A DNA stretch of 50,091 nt. It comes from Prevotella sp. 885. GTDB lineage: Bacteria > Bacteroidota > Bacteroidia > Bacteroidales > Bacteroidaceae. Shown here in pieces: positions 8,009 to 16,402 of this stretch. Under the pieces are notes generated by a model. It did no database searches. It was not told the origin of the DNA and saw only the letters and a program-made list of their open reading frames with translations. Positions within the stretch are counted from its first letter, which is position 1. The number at the start of each line of letters is the position of its first letter. Made by a program: the position numbers and the translations under genes. The stretch covers positions 1 to 50,091 of the forward strand of contig NZ_NOVE01000022.1 in NCBI RefSeq assembly GCF_002265625.1, read 5' to 3'.

Positions 8009-9232
8009 ATGAAACACATCATCATTCTTGGTGACGGCATGGCTGACCATGCCGTCCACCGGCTTGGTGGCAAGACTCTCCTTGAGTATGCCGCCACTCC
8101 CAACATGGACGCCATCGCCCGCCTCGGACGTACCGGACGTCTCATCACAGTTCCTGACGGCTTCCTCCCAGGAAGCGAAGTGGCAAACGCCACCATCCTC
8201 GGTTACGACATGCACAAAGTGTATGAAGGACGCGGCCCGCTTGAGGCAGCCTCCATAGGCTACGACATGCGCGATGACGACCTTGCCCTCAGATGCAACA
8301 TAATCTGCCTTGCTGACGGCGTCATACGCAATCATCACGGCGGACATCTCACCACCGAAGACAGCGAAGAGCTTATCAGCCTCCTCAACGAACGCCTCGG
8401 TTCGCCGGACGTCACCTTCATAAAAGGCATACAGTATCGTCATCTGCTCGTCATCCGTGGAGGCAACAAGCACATCGTCTGCGCCCCGCCACACGACCAT
8501 CCCAACGAACCTTGGGCGTCACTTCTCGTACGTCCCGAGGAAGGCTATGAGGAAGAGGCGCAGCCCACAGCCGACCTTATCAACGACCTTATCATAAAGT
8601 CACAGGAGGTGCTTGCCGAAGCTCCGCTCAACGTGGCACGCCTACGTGAAGGCTATGACGAGGCCAACAGCATTTGGCCATGGGGAGGAGGCTATCGTCC
8701 CAAGATGCTCACACTTCAGCAGATGTATCCTGATATACAGCACGGCGACGTCATTTCGGCTGTCGACCTCATACGTGGCATCGGACATTACGCCGGGCTA
8801 CATAACATCGTCCTCCCAGGTGCCACCGGACTTGCCAATACCGACTATGAAGGCAAGGCACGTGCTGCCCTCGAAGCCCTCCGCAAGGACGACTTCGTAT
8901 TCCTCCACGTGGAAGCCAGCGACGAAGCAGGACACGACGGCGACCTGCAGCTGAAGCTGCAGACCATCGAAAACCTTGACCGACGCATCGTGGGCCCCAT
9001 CTTCAAGGAGATAAGCAGCTGGAGCGAGCCTGTATGCATAGCCGTAATGCCTGACCATCCCACACCCGTAGAGATTCGCACCCACGTAAAAGAGCCCGTA
9101 CCCTTCGCCCTGTGGTATCCCGGCATCATCCCCGACAACGTACAGACTTACAGCGAAGTAAGCTGCGTAAACGGCAGCTACGGCATGCTGCGCCTAACAG
9201 AATTTATGCAGAAGTTTATGAGCATAAAGTAA
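8009..9232 (+). CDS. ApgM-type phosphoglycerate-mutase family protein, probable homoserine kinase
   Basis: By sequence this is an archaeal-type cofactor-independent phosphoglycerate mutase (alkaline phosphatase superfamily, 407 residues). The GDGMAD motif at the N-terminus gives the metal-binding Asp9, and PGSEVANATILGYD gives the nucleophile position Ser56. C-terminal metal motifs HVEASDEAGHDGD and MPDHPTPVEIRTH are intact. It lies between thrA and thrC with short gaps, exactly where a homoserine kinase (ThrB) is expected, and no GHMP-type thrB is in the window. Comparative genomics, and as I recall genetic data from Bacteroides, assign homoserine kinase function to such operon members. I infer the same here; glycolytic mutase activity remains possible. 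Confidence 0.8.
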   Translation: MKHIIILGDGMADHAVHRLGGKTLLEYAATPNMDAIARLGRTGRLITVPDGFLPGSEVANATILGYDMHKVYEGRGPLEAASIGYDMRDDDLALRCNIICLADGVIRNHHGGHLTTEDSEELISLLNERLGSPDVTFIKGIQYRHLLVIRGGNKHIVCAPPHDHPNEPWASLLVRPEEGYEEEAQPTADLINDLIIKSQEVLAEAPLNVARLREGYDEANSIWPWGGGYRPKMLTLQQMYPDIQHGDVISAVDLIRGIGHYAGLHNIVLPGATGLANTDYEGKARAALEALRKDDFVFLHVEASDEAGHDGDLQLKLQTIENLDRRIVGPIFKEISSWSEPVCIAVMPDHPTPVEIRTHVKEPVPFALWYPGIIPDNVQTYSEVSCVNGSYGMLRLTEFMQKFMSIK

Positions 9233-9267
9233 AAGTCCACTCCAAATAATAAATAAAAACAATAAAT

Positions 9268-10569
9268 ATGAAATACTACAGCACCAACCATACCGCCCCT
9301 CTTGCCTTCCTTCATGAGGCAGTCGTAAGAGGTCTTGCCCCCGACCGTGGACTTTACATGCCAGAGCGCATCCGTAAGTTGCCAGCAGAGTTTTTCGACC
9401 ACATAGACAGCATGTCCTTTCAGGAGATTGCCTACCACGTGGCTGATGCATTCTTCGGAGAGGACATCCCCGCAGACAGACTCAAGCAGATAGTTTATGA
9501 CACACTCTCCTTCCCTTGTCCTGTAAAGCCTGTAGAAGACCGCATCTTCTCGCTCGAGCTCTTTCATGGTCCCACCCTTGCCTTCAAGGACGTTGGAGCA
9601 CGCTTCATGGCACGCATGCTCCAGTACTTCATACACGAGGAAGGCACGAAGGAAGTAAACGTGCTCGTTGCCACAAGCGGCGACACGGGATCTGCCGTAG
9701 CCAACGGATTCCTCGGTGTTGACGGCATCCGCGTCTTCGTCCTCTATCCCAAGGGAAAGGTCAGCGCCATTCAGGAGAGCCAGTTCACCACGCTCGGACA
9801 GAACATCACAGCCATAGAGGTGGACGGCGTGTTCGATGACTGCCAGGCGCTCGTCAAGCAGGCGTTCCTGGACGACGACCTCTGCCACCACATGAAGCTC
9901 ACCTCTGCCAACTCCATCAATGTGGCACGCTTCCTCCCACAGGCGTTCTATTACTTCCATGCCTACGCACAGCTCAAGCGCATGGGCATGGCAGACAACT
10001 TCGTGGTCTGCGTGCCAAGCGGCAATTTCGGAAACATCACGGCAGCCATCTTCGCACGCCAGATGGGGCTCCCCATTAAGCGATTCATTGCCGCCAACAA
10101 CGCCAACGACGTAGTATGCCAATATCTGCAGACTGGCAATTACGCCCCGCGCCCAAGCGTCCAGACCATTGCCAACGCCATGGACGTGGGCGACCCGAGC
10201 AACTTCGCCCGCATCTCCGACCTCTTCCATGCCGACTGGCAGCAGATACGCAGCCTGATGAGTGGCGCCGCCTACACAGACGAGCAGATTCGCCACACCA
10301 TGCGCCATTGCTACGAAGCCAACCACTACGTCCTCGACCCTCACGGAGCCTGCGCTTACCAAGCTCTTAAAGACCTGTTGGCGGACGACGAGGTCGGCGT
10401 ATTCGGCGAGACAGCACATCCCGCAAAGTTCAAGGAAACAGTAGAGTCTGCCATCAACGCAGAGATCGACATCCCCGAACGCCTCGCCGCCTTCATGAAA
10501 GGCAAGAAGCAAAGCGTCAGCATGTCCAAGAAGTTCAGCGACTTCAAGCAGCTGCTGATGGCAGAATGA
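9268..10569 (+). CDS. thrC: Threonine synthase
   Basis: This PLP enzyme converts O-phosphohomoserine to threonine, the last step of the pathway begun by thrA upstream. At 433 residues it is a typical threonine synthase starting MKYYSTNHTAPLAF. The PLP lysine is Lys107 in GPTLAFKDVGARF, and the phosphate-binding loop is ATSGDTGSAVA. It lies 35 bases after the ApgM-like gene, completing a thrA-kinase-thrC operon. No strong terminator follows; the hairpin at 10621-10643 lacks a T run. Confidence 0.94.
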   Translation: MKYYSTNHTAPLAFLHEAVVRGLAPDRGLYMPERIRKLPAEFFDHIDSMSFQEIAYHVADAFFGEDIPADRLKQIVYDTLSFPCPVKPVEDRIFSLELFHGPTLAFKDVGARFMARMLQYFIHEEGTKEVNVLVATSGDTGSAVANGFLGVDGIRVFVLYPKGKVSAIQESQFTTLGQNITAIEVDGVFDDCQALVKQAFLDDDLCHHMKLTSANSINVARFLPQAFYYFHAYAQLKRMGMADNFVVCVPSGNFGNITAAIFARQMGLPIKRFIAANNANDVVCQYLQTGNYAPRPSVQTIANAMDVGDPSNFARISDLFHADWQQIRSLMSGAAYTDEQIRHTMRHCYEANHYVLDPHGACAYQALKDLLADDEVGVFGETAHPAKFKETVESAINAEIDIPERLAAFMKGKKQSVSMSKKFSDFKQLLMAE

Positions 10570-10620
10570 CCTCACAGATGGTGCCTTTATATTAACATGG
10601 CTTACAAGGCTGACATAGAA

Positions 10621-10643
10621 GGCTATGGTGTCTCGCCGTAGCC
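10621..10643 (+). other. Hairpin downstream of thrC
   Basis: GGCTATGG (10621-10628) pairs with CCGTAGCC (10636-10643) through one G-T pair around a 7-base loop. There is no T run, so it may be an RNA 3'-end stabiliser rather than an intrinsic terminator. Confidence 0.35.
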
Positions 10644-10685
10644 ACACACCCACCCTTTACAAGCTTCTATCTCACGCTCCCTCTC

Positions 10686-10731
10686 ACATAAAGACGCTTT
10701 CTTCGCATACATAAAGACGCTTTCTTCGCAT
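10686..10731. repeat. Exact tandem duplication of a 23-bp unit
   Basis: The 23-base unit starting ACATAAAGACGC occupies 10686-10708 and again 10709-10731 without a mismatch. It lies in the 464-base gap between thrC and the next gene. Apart from this, the hairpin at 10621 and the promoter at 10907-10934, I see nothing functional in that gap. Confidence 0.85.
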
Positions 10732-10906
10732 ACGTAGAAAGTAGAGTGATATTAGGGTGCGTGAGAATCTCCAACAGGTGTCATAGATAAGCACGGATGT
10801 GTATGCAAGAAAAGAACGAACACTGAAAGTACATTCCTTTTTACGGGTTAATTCGACAAAAAGGAAGTAAAAAAGGTTTATTATAAAAAAATGTCTATAT
10901 TTCTTC

Positions 10907-10934
10907 TTTGTTAATATTTTTATTGCTACATTTG
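10907..10934 (+). promoter_or_regulatory. Promoter of the large secreted protein gene
   Basis: TTTG (10907-10910) and TACATTTG (10927-10934) form a Bacteroidetes -33/-7 pair with a slightly short 16-base spacer. The start codon at 11034 would have a leader of about 95 bases. Confidence 0.55.
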
Positions 10935-11033
10935 CGAATGTTAAAGGTTTTATGTCTATAGTGCAATACTTATTGCATAAGGGCTTAAGATGAAACGTTG
11001 ATAATTCTATATTCACAATTTAATATTTCTATT

Positions 11034-14000
11034 ATGAGAAACAAGAGAATTATACAACTTGCAGGATGCCTTGCGCTATCACTGAGCGCAACGGCACAAT
11101 CAAGCTTGCCTTTCGTAGAAACGTTTGATACGGAAGAGTCAATGAACAAGTTTGTCGTAATCGACGCCAATAAAGATGGAGTGACGTGGAGATACGACAA
11201 GGAGCAGCGCCTCGTGCGATACGACTACAACGACTACAAAGCAGGCGACGACTGGCTCTTTCTCCCGGCAATACACTTCGAGAAAGACAAGGAGTATAGA
11301 ATTTCATTCACCACGCAATGCCGCTCAGCGGCGGCAATAGAAACCGTAGAAGTGACAATCGGAGCAAAGGCAGAGGTAGACGAACAGAAGCCAATAGCCG
11401 ACAAACTGTCCGTGGTATGGCCTTCACCGAAAGAAACCGAATACAAGTTCACAGTGGAAGAAAGCGGAGACTATAATCTTGCTTTTCATGAAATCAGCGC
11501 GGCAGCCAAATATTTCCTGCTGCTCGACGATATAAAGGTATCAGAAGTTGTAAACGTGGCAGTGCCTGGAATCGTGAGCGACACAAGCCTTAAACCGGCA
11601 GAAAAGGGCGAAAAGAGTGTTGATATCTCATTCACTGCACCCTCGCTTGACGCCAATGGAGCTCCGCTGGCAAAGATTAGCAGTATCAACGTATACCGTG
11701 AAGACCTAAAGGGTAACGTGAAAACTTTTACAAACCCTACACCGGGCGAGAAACTGAGTTTTACCGATACAGTTAACAAATCGGGCATATACACATACAA
11801 GATAACCGTTAACAACGAAGGCGGAAATGGAGAGACAGTTACCGAGGAAACATACGTTGGCTATGACGTGCCAATAGAAATAGCCGATATCAAGGCTGTT
11901 GCCGACGGCAACAAAGTGAAAATCAAATGGACTGCACCTACGGAAGGAATACACGGAGGATACATTGACACGCAAAATCTGCAGTACTCCATTACGAGAG
12001 CAAACACAGAAACACCGTTAGCCACAGTAAAAGGCACGGAGTTCGTCGATGACAAAATAGACTACAACTATGCACAGCAGGAGCTGAACCTCTACACCAT
12101 AAAAGCTATTAACAACGAAGTAGAAAATGAAGGCGCGAAATCTAACCTTGTGATTTCAGGCGAACCATACATGGCACCGTTTGACGAGTCATTCGCCTAC
12201 GCTTCCACATCCCTCTATCCATGGTATTCCGAAAATACATACAGCGAAAAGGAAAAATATTGGGATGTGAGGACATACGGATTCAGCCCACAGACATACG
12301 CCATGGACGATGACGCCGGACTCCTCCTCTTCCGTTCCTATTCAGCACCCAAGGAAACACAAGAGAAATTCCTCTCACCGCTCTTCGACATATCGGAAAT
12401 GTTACACCCGATATTCGTCTACCACGTTTACCACACAAGCAACGCAGCAGACAAGGACTATCTTACTATTGAATTCGCAAAGGACGGCGGAGAGTTCAAG
12501 GCTTTCGGAAACCCAGTAACACTCGGAGCAGAAAATGAAGGATGGGAAGAATACTACGTGGAGCTTGACGAACTGCTCGACAGCAAGTACATACAGCTCG
12601 GACTGAAAGGACATGCTGAAGGAGGCCACAACATACACGTGGACAAGTTGGCTCTCATCGACAATTGCTACGACGTGATGCCTACAAAACCCGTTATAGA
12701 CAAAGACGTAACCATTAACACGCAATTCCCCGTCAGAACCACCATCGTGAACTCGGGCAACAAGACAGTGGAGAACATAGAGGTAAGGTTGCTGCGCAAT
12801 GGAGAAGTGGTGGAAACAAAGAATATCAATGCGCTTGAACCGGCAATGGAGACGGACGTAACATTCAGCGTGGAAGAGGATGTTTTCGCCGCAGGCACAA
12901 CCGTGGTATACTCCGTACAGACATCGGCAGAGAAGGACGAGAAGACCAACAACGACATATCGGAAGAAACAGACGTGGACATCGTAATGCCGTCACTGCC
13001 CGTGGCGTCCAACCTCAAGGCAACGACAAAGGGAGGCAACGTGGAGTTGACATGGGACAATGCCGGCATATACAATAACTACATGGAAGCAATGGAAGAC
13101 TTCGAAAGCTACCCGGCATTTGCAATTGACGGACTTGACCCATGGACACTCGTGGACGAAGACAAGGAGAAGACCGGCGACTGGTATATACGATACGAAC
13201 ACGTTAACGAGCCGATGGCATTCCAAGTGTTCAATACGGAAGAAGCAGGACTTACAAGCAGTGAGATGGAAGCTCTTGCAGCACACAGCGGTAAACAGTA
13301 TCTGATAAGCTTCTTCAATGACGACACAACTATAGCCAACGACGATTGGCTGATTTCGTCAGAAGTATCAGCAGACAAACCGATAAGCTTCTATGCTAAG
13401 ACATTGTCAAGAGGCTATAAGAAGGAGAAAACAGAGGTATACTACTCAGAAACGGGAAAGGCAGTTTCAGACTTTAAACTCCTTGCAGAAGAACTCATAC
13501 CATACAACTGGACAGAGTTCAACTATCGTCTCCCATCAACGGCACGCTACTTCGCCATAAGACACATCACGCTCGATGGCTCAGCTCTGATGATTGACGA
13601 CATTACATATGCGCAGAAAGACAAAGAGCCGATGAAGGAAACACCTTTAGGCTACAACATCTATCGCGACAACAAGAAGATAAATGATCTGCCTGTAGAG
13701 ACTTGCACATACACCGACGAGACGGCAACAGTAGGAAAACATATTTACAAAGTGACCGCTGTATACGGAGTTGGAGAGTCTTACTTCAGCAATGAAGCGG
13801 AGATTGACAACGTGGCTACAGGCATTAACACAGCCAAAAAGCAGGGCGCAAGCTTCTCGTTCGTCGGAGGCAGACTCATGGTTGACGGTGCTTACGAAGG
13901 TGCCGTATCTGTATACGGTATTGACGGAACACTCGTAGACCGCTTAGAAGGTAGCAAACGCGTCAGCACAATGCTTGGCAAGGGCACATACATAGTGAAA

Positions 14001-14036
14001 TACAACGGTAAGATAATGAAGCTCGTCAACAGATAA
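11034..14036 (+). CDS. Large secreted adhesin-like protein with a type IX-like C-terminal domain
   Basis: This 1000-residue exported protein carries modules of the cleaved-adhesin / choice-of-anchor J type mixed with fibronectin-III-like segments. Residues 1-21 are a signal peptide ending in SATAQ; I start at MRNKR rather than at an upstream ATG (10998) because only this gives a clean signal peptide. Jelly-roll domains are suggested by three blocks of the form LPFVETFDTEES, PFDESFAYAS and MEDFESYPAF, each followed by DDWLFLPAIHF-like or KYLISFF-like strands. Fn3-like stretches lie between them (KIKWTAPTEG, VELTWDNAG). The last ~70 residues (VSVYGIDGT, KGTYIVKYNGK) resemble a type IX secretion sorting domain. 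The ligand is unknown. A terminator follows directly. Confidence 0.75.
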   Translation: MRNKRIIQLAGCLALSLSATAQSSLPFVETFDTEESMNKFVVIDANKDGVTWRYDKEQRLVRYDYNDYKAGDDWLFLPAIHFEKDKEYRISFTTQCRSAAAIETVEVTIGAKAEVDEQKPIADKLSVVWPSPKETEYKFTVEESGDYNLAFHEISAAAKYFLLLDDIKVSEVVNVAVPGIVSDTSLKPAEKGEKSVDISFTAPSLDANGAPLAKISSINVYREDLKGNVKTFTNPTPGEKLSFTDTVNKSGIYTYKITVNNEGGNGETVTEETYVGYDVPIEIADIKAVADGNKVKIKWTAPTEGIHGGYIDTQNLQYSITRANTETPLATVKGTEFVDDKIDYNYAQQELNLYTIKAINNEVENEGAKSNLVISGEPYMAPFDESFAYASTSLYPWYSENTYSEKEKYWDVRTYGFSPQTYAMDDDAGLLLFRSYSAPKETQEKFLSPLFDISEMLHPIFVYHVYHTSNAADKDYLTIEFAKDGGEFKAFGNPVTLGAENEGWEEYYVELDELLDSKYIQLGLKGHAEGGHNIHVDKLALIDNCYDVMPTKPVIDKDVTINTQFPVRTTIVNSGNKTVENIEVRLLRNGEVVETKNINALEPAMETDVTFSVEEDVFAAGTTVVYSVQTSAEKDEKTNNDISEETDVDIVMPSLPVASNLKATTKGGNVELTWDNAGIYNNYMEAMEDFESYPAFAIDGLDPWTLVDEDKEKTGDWYIRYEHVNEPMAFQVFNTEEAGLTSSEMEALAAHSGKQYLISFFNDDTTIANDDWLISSEVSADKPISFYAKTLSRGYKKEKTEVYYSETGKAVSDFKLLAEELIPYNWTEFNYRLPSTARYFAIRHITLDGSALMIDDITYAQKDKEPMKETPLGYNIYRDNKKINDLPVETCTYTDETATVGKHIYKVTAVYGVGESYFSNEAEIDNVATGINTAKKQGASFSFVGGRLMVDGAYEGAVSVYGIDGTLVDRLEGSKRVSTMLGKGTYIVKYNGKIMKLVNR

Positions 14037-14058
14037 ATAGATTCAAAATATAAAAATG

Positions 14059-14102
14059 AATAGGAGGTAAATACCAATCAAGGGCATTTACCTCCTATTT
14101 TT
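14059..14102 (+). terminator. Intrinsic terminator after the adhesin-like gene
   Basis: AATAGGAGGTAAAT (14059-14072) and ATTTACCTCCTATT (14086-14099) form a 14-bp perfect stem followed by T residues. Confidence 0.85.
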
Positions 14103-14256
14103 ATGTTCCTCTATTCCGTACCATTACATGTGCAATACGGCAACTAATGTATTGTTATAGTTTCGTTTTTATTTTATCGTATCAGTTGTATAACATTGCT
14201 TAACCCCAATCGGTCATTAGGACTTGGAGTTAAACATGTTTTCGCACTCTTCAGTA

Positions 14257-14663
14257 GTTCTGCCGAATACAATATTTGCATTTCTGATGCTCAATACTCC
14301 TCGTTCAGCGCACAACAAAATCTTTGGTGCGAAATTCTTGAGTTTTGAGCGCTTTGGGCTATATTGTTAATACACAGTGTATTATGTGGTTTTTCAAGAA
14401 AATGTTATGAAATCAGACTCGCAAATGAGCCGTTTTCTTCTGCTATAGAGCCACTTTTACACTCCAATAGTGCCACTTTTATCATGCAATAGCGCCACTT
14501 TTACACTCTAATAGTGGCACTATTGCATGATAAAAGTGGCGTTATTGTTATGCTCGGCTGCTGTTTGCACAGCAGAATACCGTAAAAACAGCAAACCAGA
14601 ACTCCAGAATCAATTTTTATTTTGTAACATGTTTTTACTCTTTGTACGATATTTGCATGGTGG
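14257..14663. repeat. Two-copy intergenic element, copy A (~407 bp)
   Basis: This non-coding stretch is homologous along its whole length to 34310-34717, in the same orientation, with scattered substitutions. Shared landmarks are GTTCTGCCGAA at the left end, AACAAAATCTTTGGTGCG, the 22-bp repeat array (14421-14552), TTTGCACAGCAGAA, and an ATATTTGCATGGT right end. A similar AATATTTGCAT also lies near the left end. It lies downstream of the adhesin-like gene and of the oppositely oriented gene at 14704-15105. No open frame is conserved between the copies and no transposase is present. It could be a non-autonomous mobile element, a repeat family or a structured RNA. Confidence 0.8.
14421..14552. 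repeat. Six tandem 22-bp units (array A)
   Basis: Six contiguous 22-base units start at 14421, 14443, 14465, 14487, 14509 and 14531. The clearest form is CAATAG(C/T)GCCACTTTTA plus four or five variable bases. The last two units run as reverse complements, so 14465-14499 can pair with 14513-14547 in a long hairpin. The 22-bp period is about two turns of DNA. Confidence 0.8.
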
Positions 14664-14703
14664 ACAAGAAGACTTTTCTAATGACCGATCTGGGCTTAAG
14701 GGC

Positions 14704-15105
14704 TTACCATTGTTTTATATCACGAGGGATATAAGTTACAGCACCACCTAAACCAAACGGATAAGCTTCAACAGATTTGCCAAGATATGGAGAATCTATA
14801 AGGATTTCTCCATCTACCATGTATCTTGTCTTAGGAAATTTAGTGCCATCATCACTAACATCAACAGGCTGCCACTCGCTTGTCGGTTTTAGTACAATCT
14901 TGACAATACCCTTATATACACCAAGGACAAAGTCTGCTTTGTCAGCTCTTTTTTTGCTGAGATACCAGTATTTTCTTATTGCCTCAAGGGGTTCAGAACG
15001 CTTATAAACTCCTTCTGCCTTACTCTGATCAAAGCTTTTATTAAGGTTTACGAGCAATAATCGTTCTCCTTTATTAATTTCGATAGGTTGCGATTTCATA
15101 TTCAT
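14704..15105 (-). CDS. Small conserved-looking hypothetical protein
   Basis: This is a 133-residue soluble protein with no signal peptide or membrane segment. The core KYWYLSKKRADKADFVLGVY and the following GIVKIVLKP recall a small module (RG/KWW...KRAEKADYALAVYNGIV-type) that I associate with uncharacterised bacterial proteins, some near nucleases, but I cannot name the family with confidence. It has its own promoter (15148-15155) and no functional neighbours: cydB ends more than 100 bases upstream in the same orientation, and a repeat element lies downstream. Start MNMKSQ is taken from the first ATG; the second, six bases on, is equally possible. Confidence 0.6.
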   Translation of the reverse strand: MNMKSQPIEINKGERLLLVNLNKSFDQSKAEGVYKRSEPLEAIRKYWYLSKKRADKADFVLGVYKGIVKIVLKPTSEWQPVDVSDDGTKFPKTRYMVDGEILIDSPYLGKSVEAYPFGLGGAVTYIPRDIKQW

Positions 15106-15147
15106 ATTTCAATATTGTTATTGGGTTTGATTGAATATTTGTATTCG

Positions 15148-15155
15148 CAAAAGTA
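15148..15155 (-). promoter_or_regulatory. Promoter -7 element for the small hypothetical gene
   Basis: On the minus strand this reads TACTTTTG, matching TAnnTTTG, 42 bases before the start codon at 15105. Confidence 0.55.
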
Positions 15156-15237
15156 CGAAAAACCACAAAAATGGACAAGGTCAATTCGCCTTTTCTCCTA
15201 AATTATTTGATTTTGACACTTCCTCTATTAAGATTCC

Positions 15238-16341
15238 TTACTTCTTATCCATCACTCGCCACACATACGCTATGTATCCGAAGACAAAGGGTACGAGGAG
15301 GGAGACGTAGAACATGGTGCGGAGGGTGAACTCGCTGCTGCAGCTGTTGGTGATGGTCAGGGAACTTTGCAGGGAGACGTTGGAGGGATAATAGGCGGTG
15401 TCAGCGAGACCTGCCACGAGGAGCAGAGACAATACTACGAGAACCACGCCGATGCCTGCGGGCCAGATGCCTTTGACGTAGGACGAGCTGAGGATGGTGC
15501 GCAGAACACCATAGAGGAGCAAAGCCACGCCAACTACGGTCATGAGGGTAAGGGGCCAGAGACGAAGATAGTTGTGGAGATACTTCATCGGCTCCATGAA
15601 TACGGCTCCGGTGGCAGGGTCTACGGCATAACCGTCCTTCAGCAGGGTGCGCACGAAGAAGGCGAGGAAGAGCACGAGGAAGGGTACAGTACAACCAACG
15701 AGTCGCACCGAACCGCGAGAGCGGATGTCTTCGTCAGGCACGTTGTTGATGATGTAGAGGATGCCAAGCATGCGGGCAAGAAACATCACGGCAAGGCCGA
15801 AGATGAGGTTCCAGGGATCGAGCAGGGCGTCAAGTCCTGCGGAGGCATTGGCCCAACTGCTGATGACGGGAGCACCAAGATTGGTGAGCGATGCCTTCTC
15901 CACGATGAAGTTGGAGCCATTGAAGAACGTGGCGACGGCGCCTCCAAGGAGCAATGGACCGACGATGCCGTTAAGAACAAGGAACCAACGGTAAGTGCGG
16001 GTGCCGAGCAGATTGCCCTTACGATGCTGAAACTCATAGCTGACGGCTTGCAGCACGAAGGAGAAGAGAATAATCATCCAGAGCCAGTAAGCGCCGCCGA
16101 AGCTGGTGCTATAGAAGAGAGGAAAGGAAGCAAAGAAGGCGCCGCCGAAGGTGACGAGGGTGGTGAAGGTTATCTCCCATTTGCGACCCGTTGACTCTAT
16201 AACCTTACGCTGACCTTCCTCTGTCCTGCCAAGGCTGAAGACGAGGGAATTGGCGCCCTGAACGAAGAGCAGGAAAACGAGCAACGCTCCGAGAAGCGAC
16301 ACAATGAACCACCAGTATTGTTGAAGAAATGCGTAACTCAT
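15238..16341 (-). CDS. cydB: Cytochrome bd oxidase subunit II
   Basis: This is the second subunit of cytochrome bd quinol oxidase, an inner-membrane terminal oxidase with very high oxygen affinity. The 367-residue product is rich in membrane helices, opening with FLQQYWWFIVSLLGALLVFLLF. The GANSLVF and WEITFTTLVTFGGAFFASFPLFYSTSFGGAYWLW blocks are typical of CydB. It is the third gene of the DUF4492-cydA-cydB operon, separated from cydA by an AT-rich tandem repeat. In strict anaerobes of this group the enzyme removes trace oxygen and allows nanaerobic respiration. Confidence 0.93.
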   Translation of the reverse strand: MSYAFLQQYWWFIVSLLGALLVFLLFVQGANSLVFSLGRTEEGQRKVIESTGRKWEITFTTLVTFGGAFFASFPLFYSTSFGGAYWLWMIILFSFVLQAVSYEFQHRKGNLLGTRTYRWFLVLNGIVGPLLLGGAVATFFNGSNFIVEKASLTNLGAPVISSWANASAGLDALLDPWNLIFGLAVMFLARMLGILYIINNVPDEDIRSRGSVRLVGCTVPFLVLFLAFFVRTLLKDGYAVDPATGAVFMEPMKYLHNYLRLWPLTLMTVVGVALLLYGVLRTILSSSYVKGIWPAGIGVVLVVLSLLLVAGLADTAYYPSNVSLQSSLTITNSCSSEFTLRTMFYVSLLVPFVFGYIAYVWRVMDKK

Positions 16342-16347
16342 ATTAGT

Positions 16348-16402
16348 TAGTATTTATTATTTAGTATTTATTATTTAGTATTTAGTATTTATTATTTAGT
16401 AT
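16348..16402. repeat. AT-rich tandem repeats between cydA and cydB
   Basis: The 14-base unit TAGTATTTATTATT occurs at 16348-16361, 16362-16375 and 16383-16396, with a 7-base partial copy between the second and third and another at the end. The array fills the cydA-cydB gap and reaches into the last codons of cydA. It looks like slippage product and could vary in copy number. Confidence 0.75.

Noticed and set aside
10684..11016. 110-residue minus-strand frame in the thrC downstream gap
   Set aside because: It crosses the promoter of the adhesin-like gene and the tandem repeat and resembles no protein.
14421..14552. CRISPR array
   Set aside because: The 22-bp units are contiguous, without spacers, partly inverted, and there are no cas genes.
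14527..14751. 74-residue plus-strand frame in repeat element A
   Set aside because: The frame is not preserved in element B and runs into the oppositely oriented gene at 14704.
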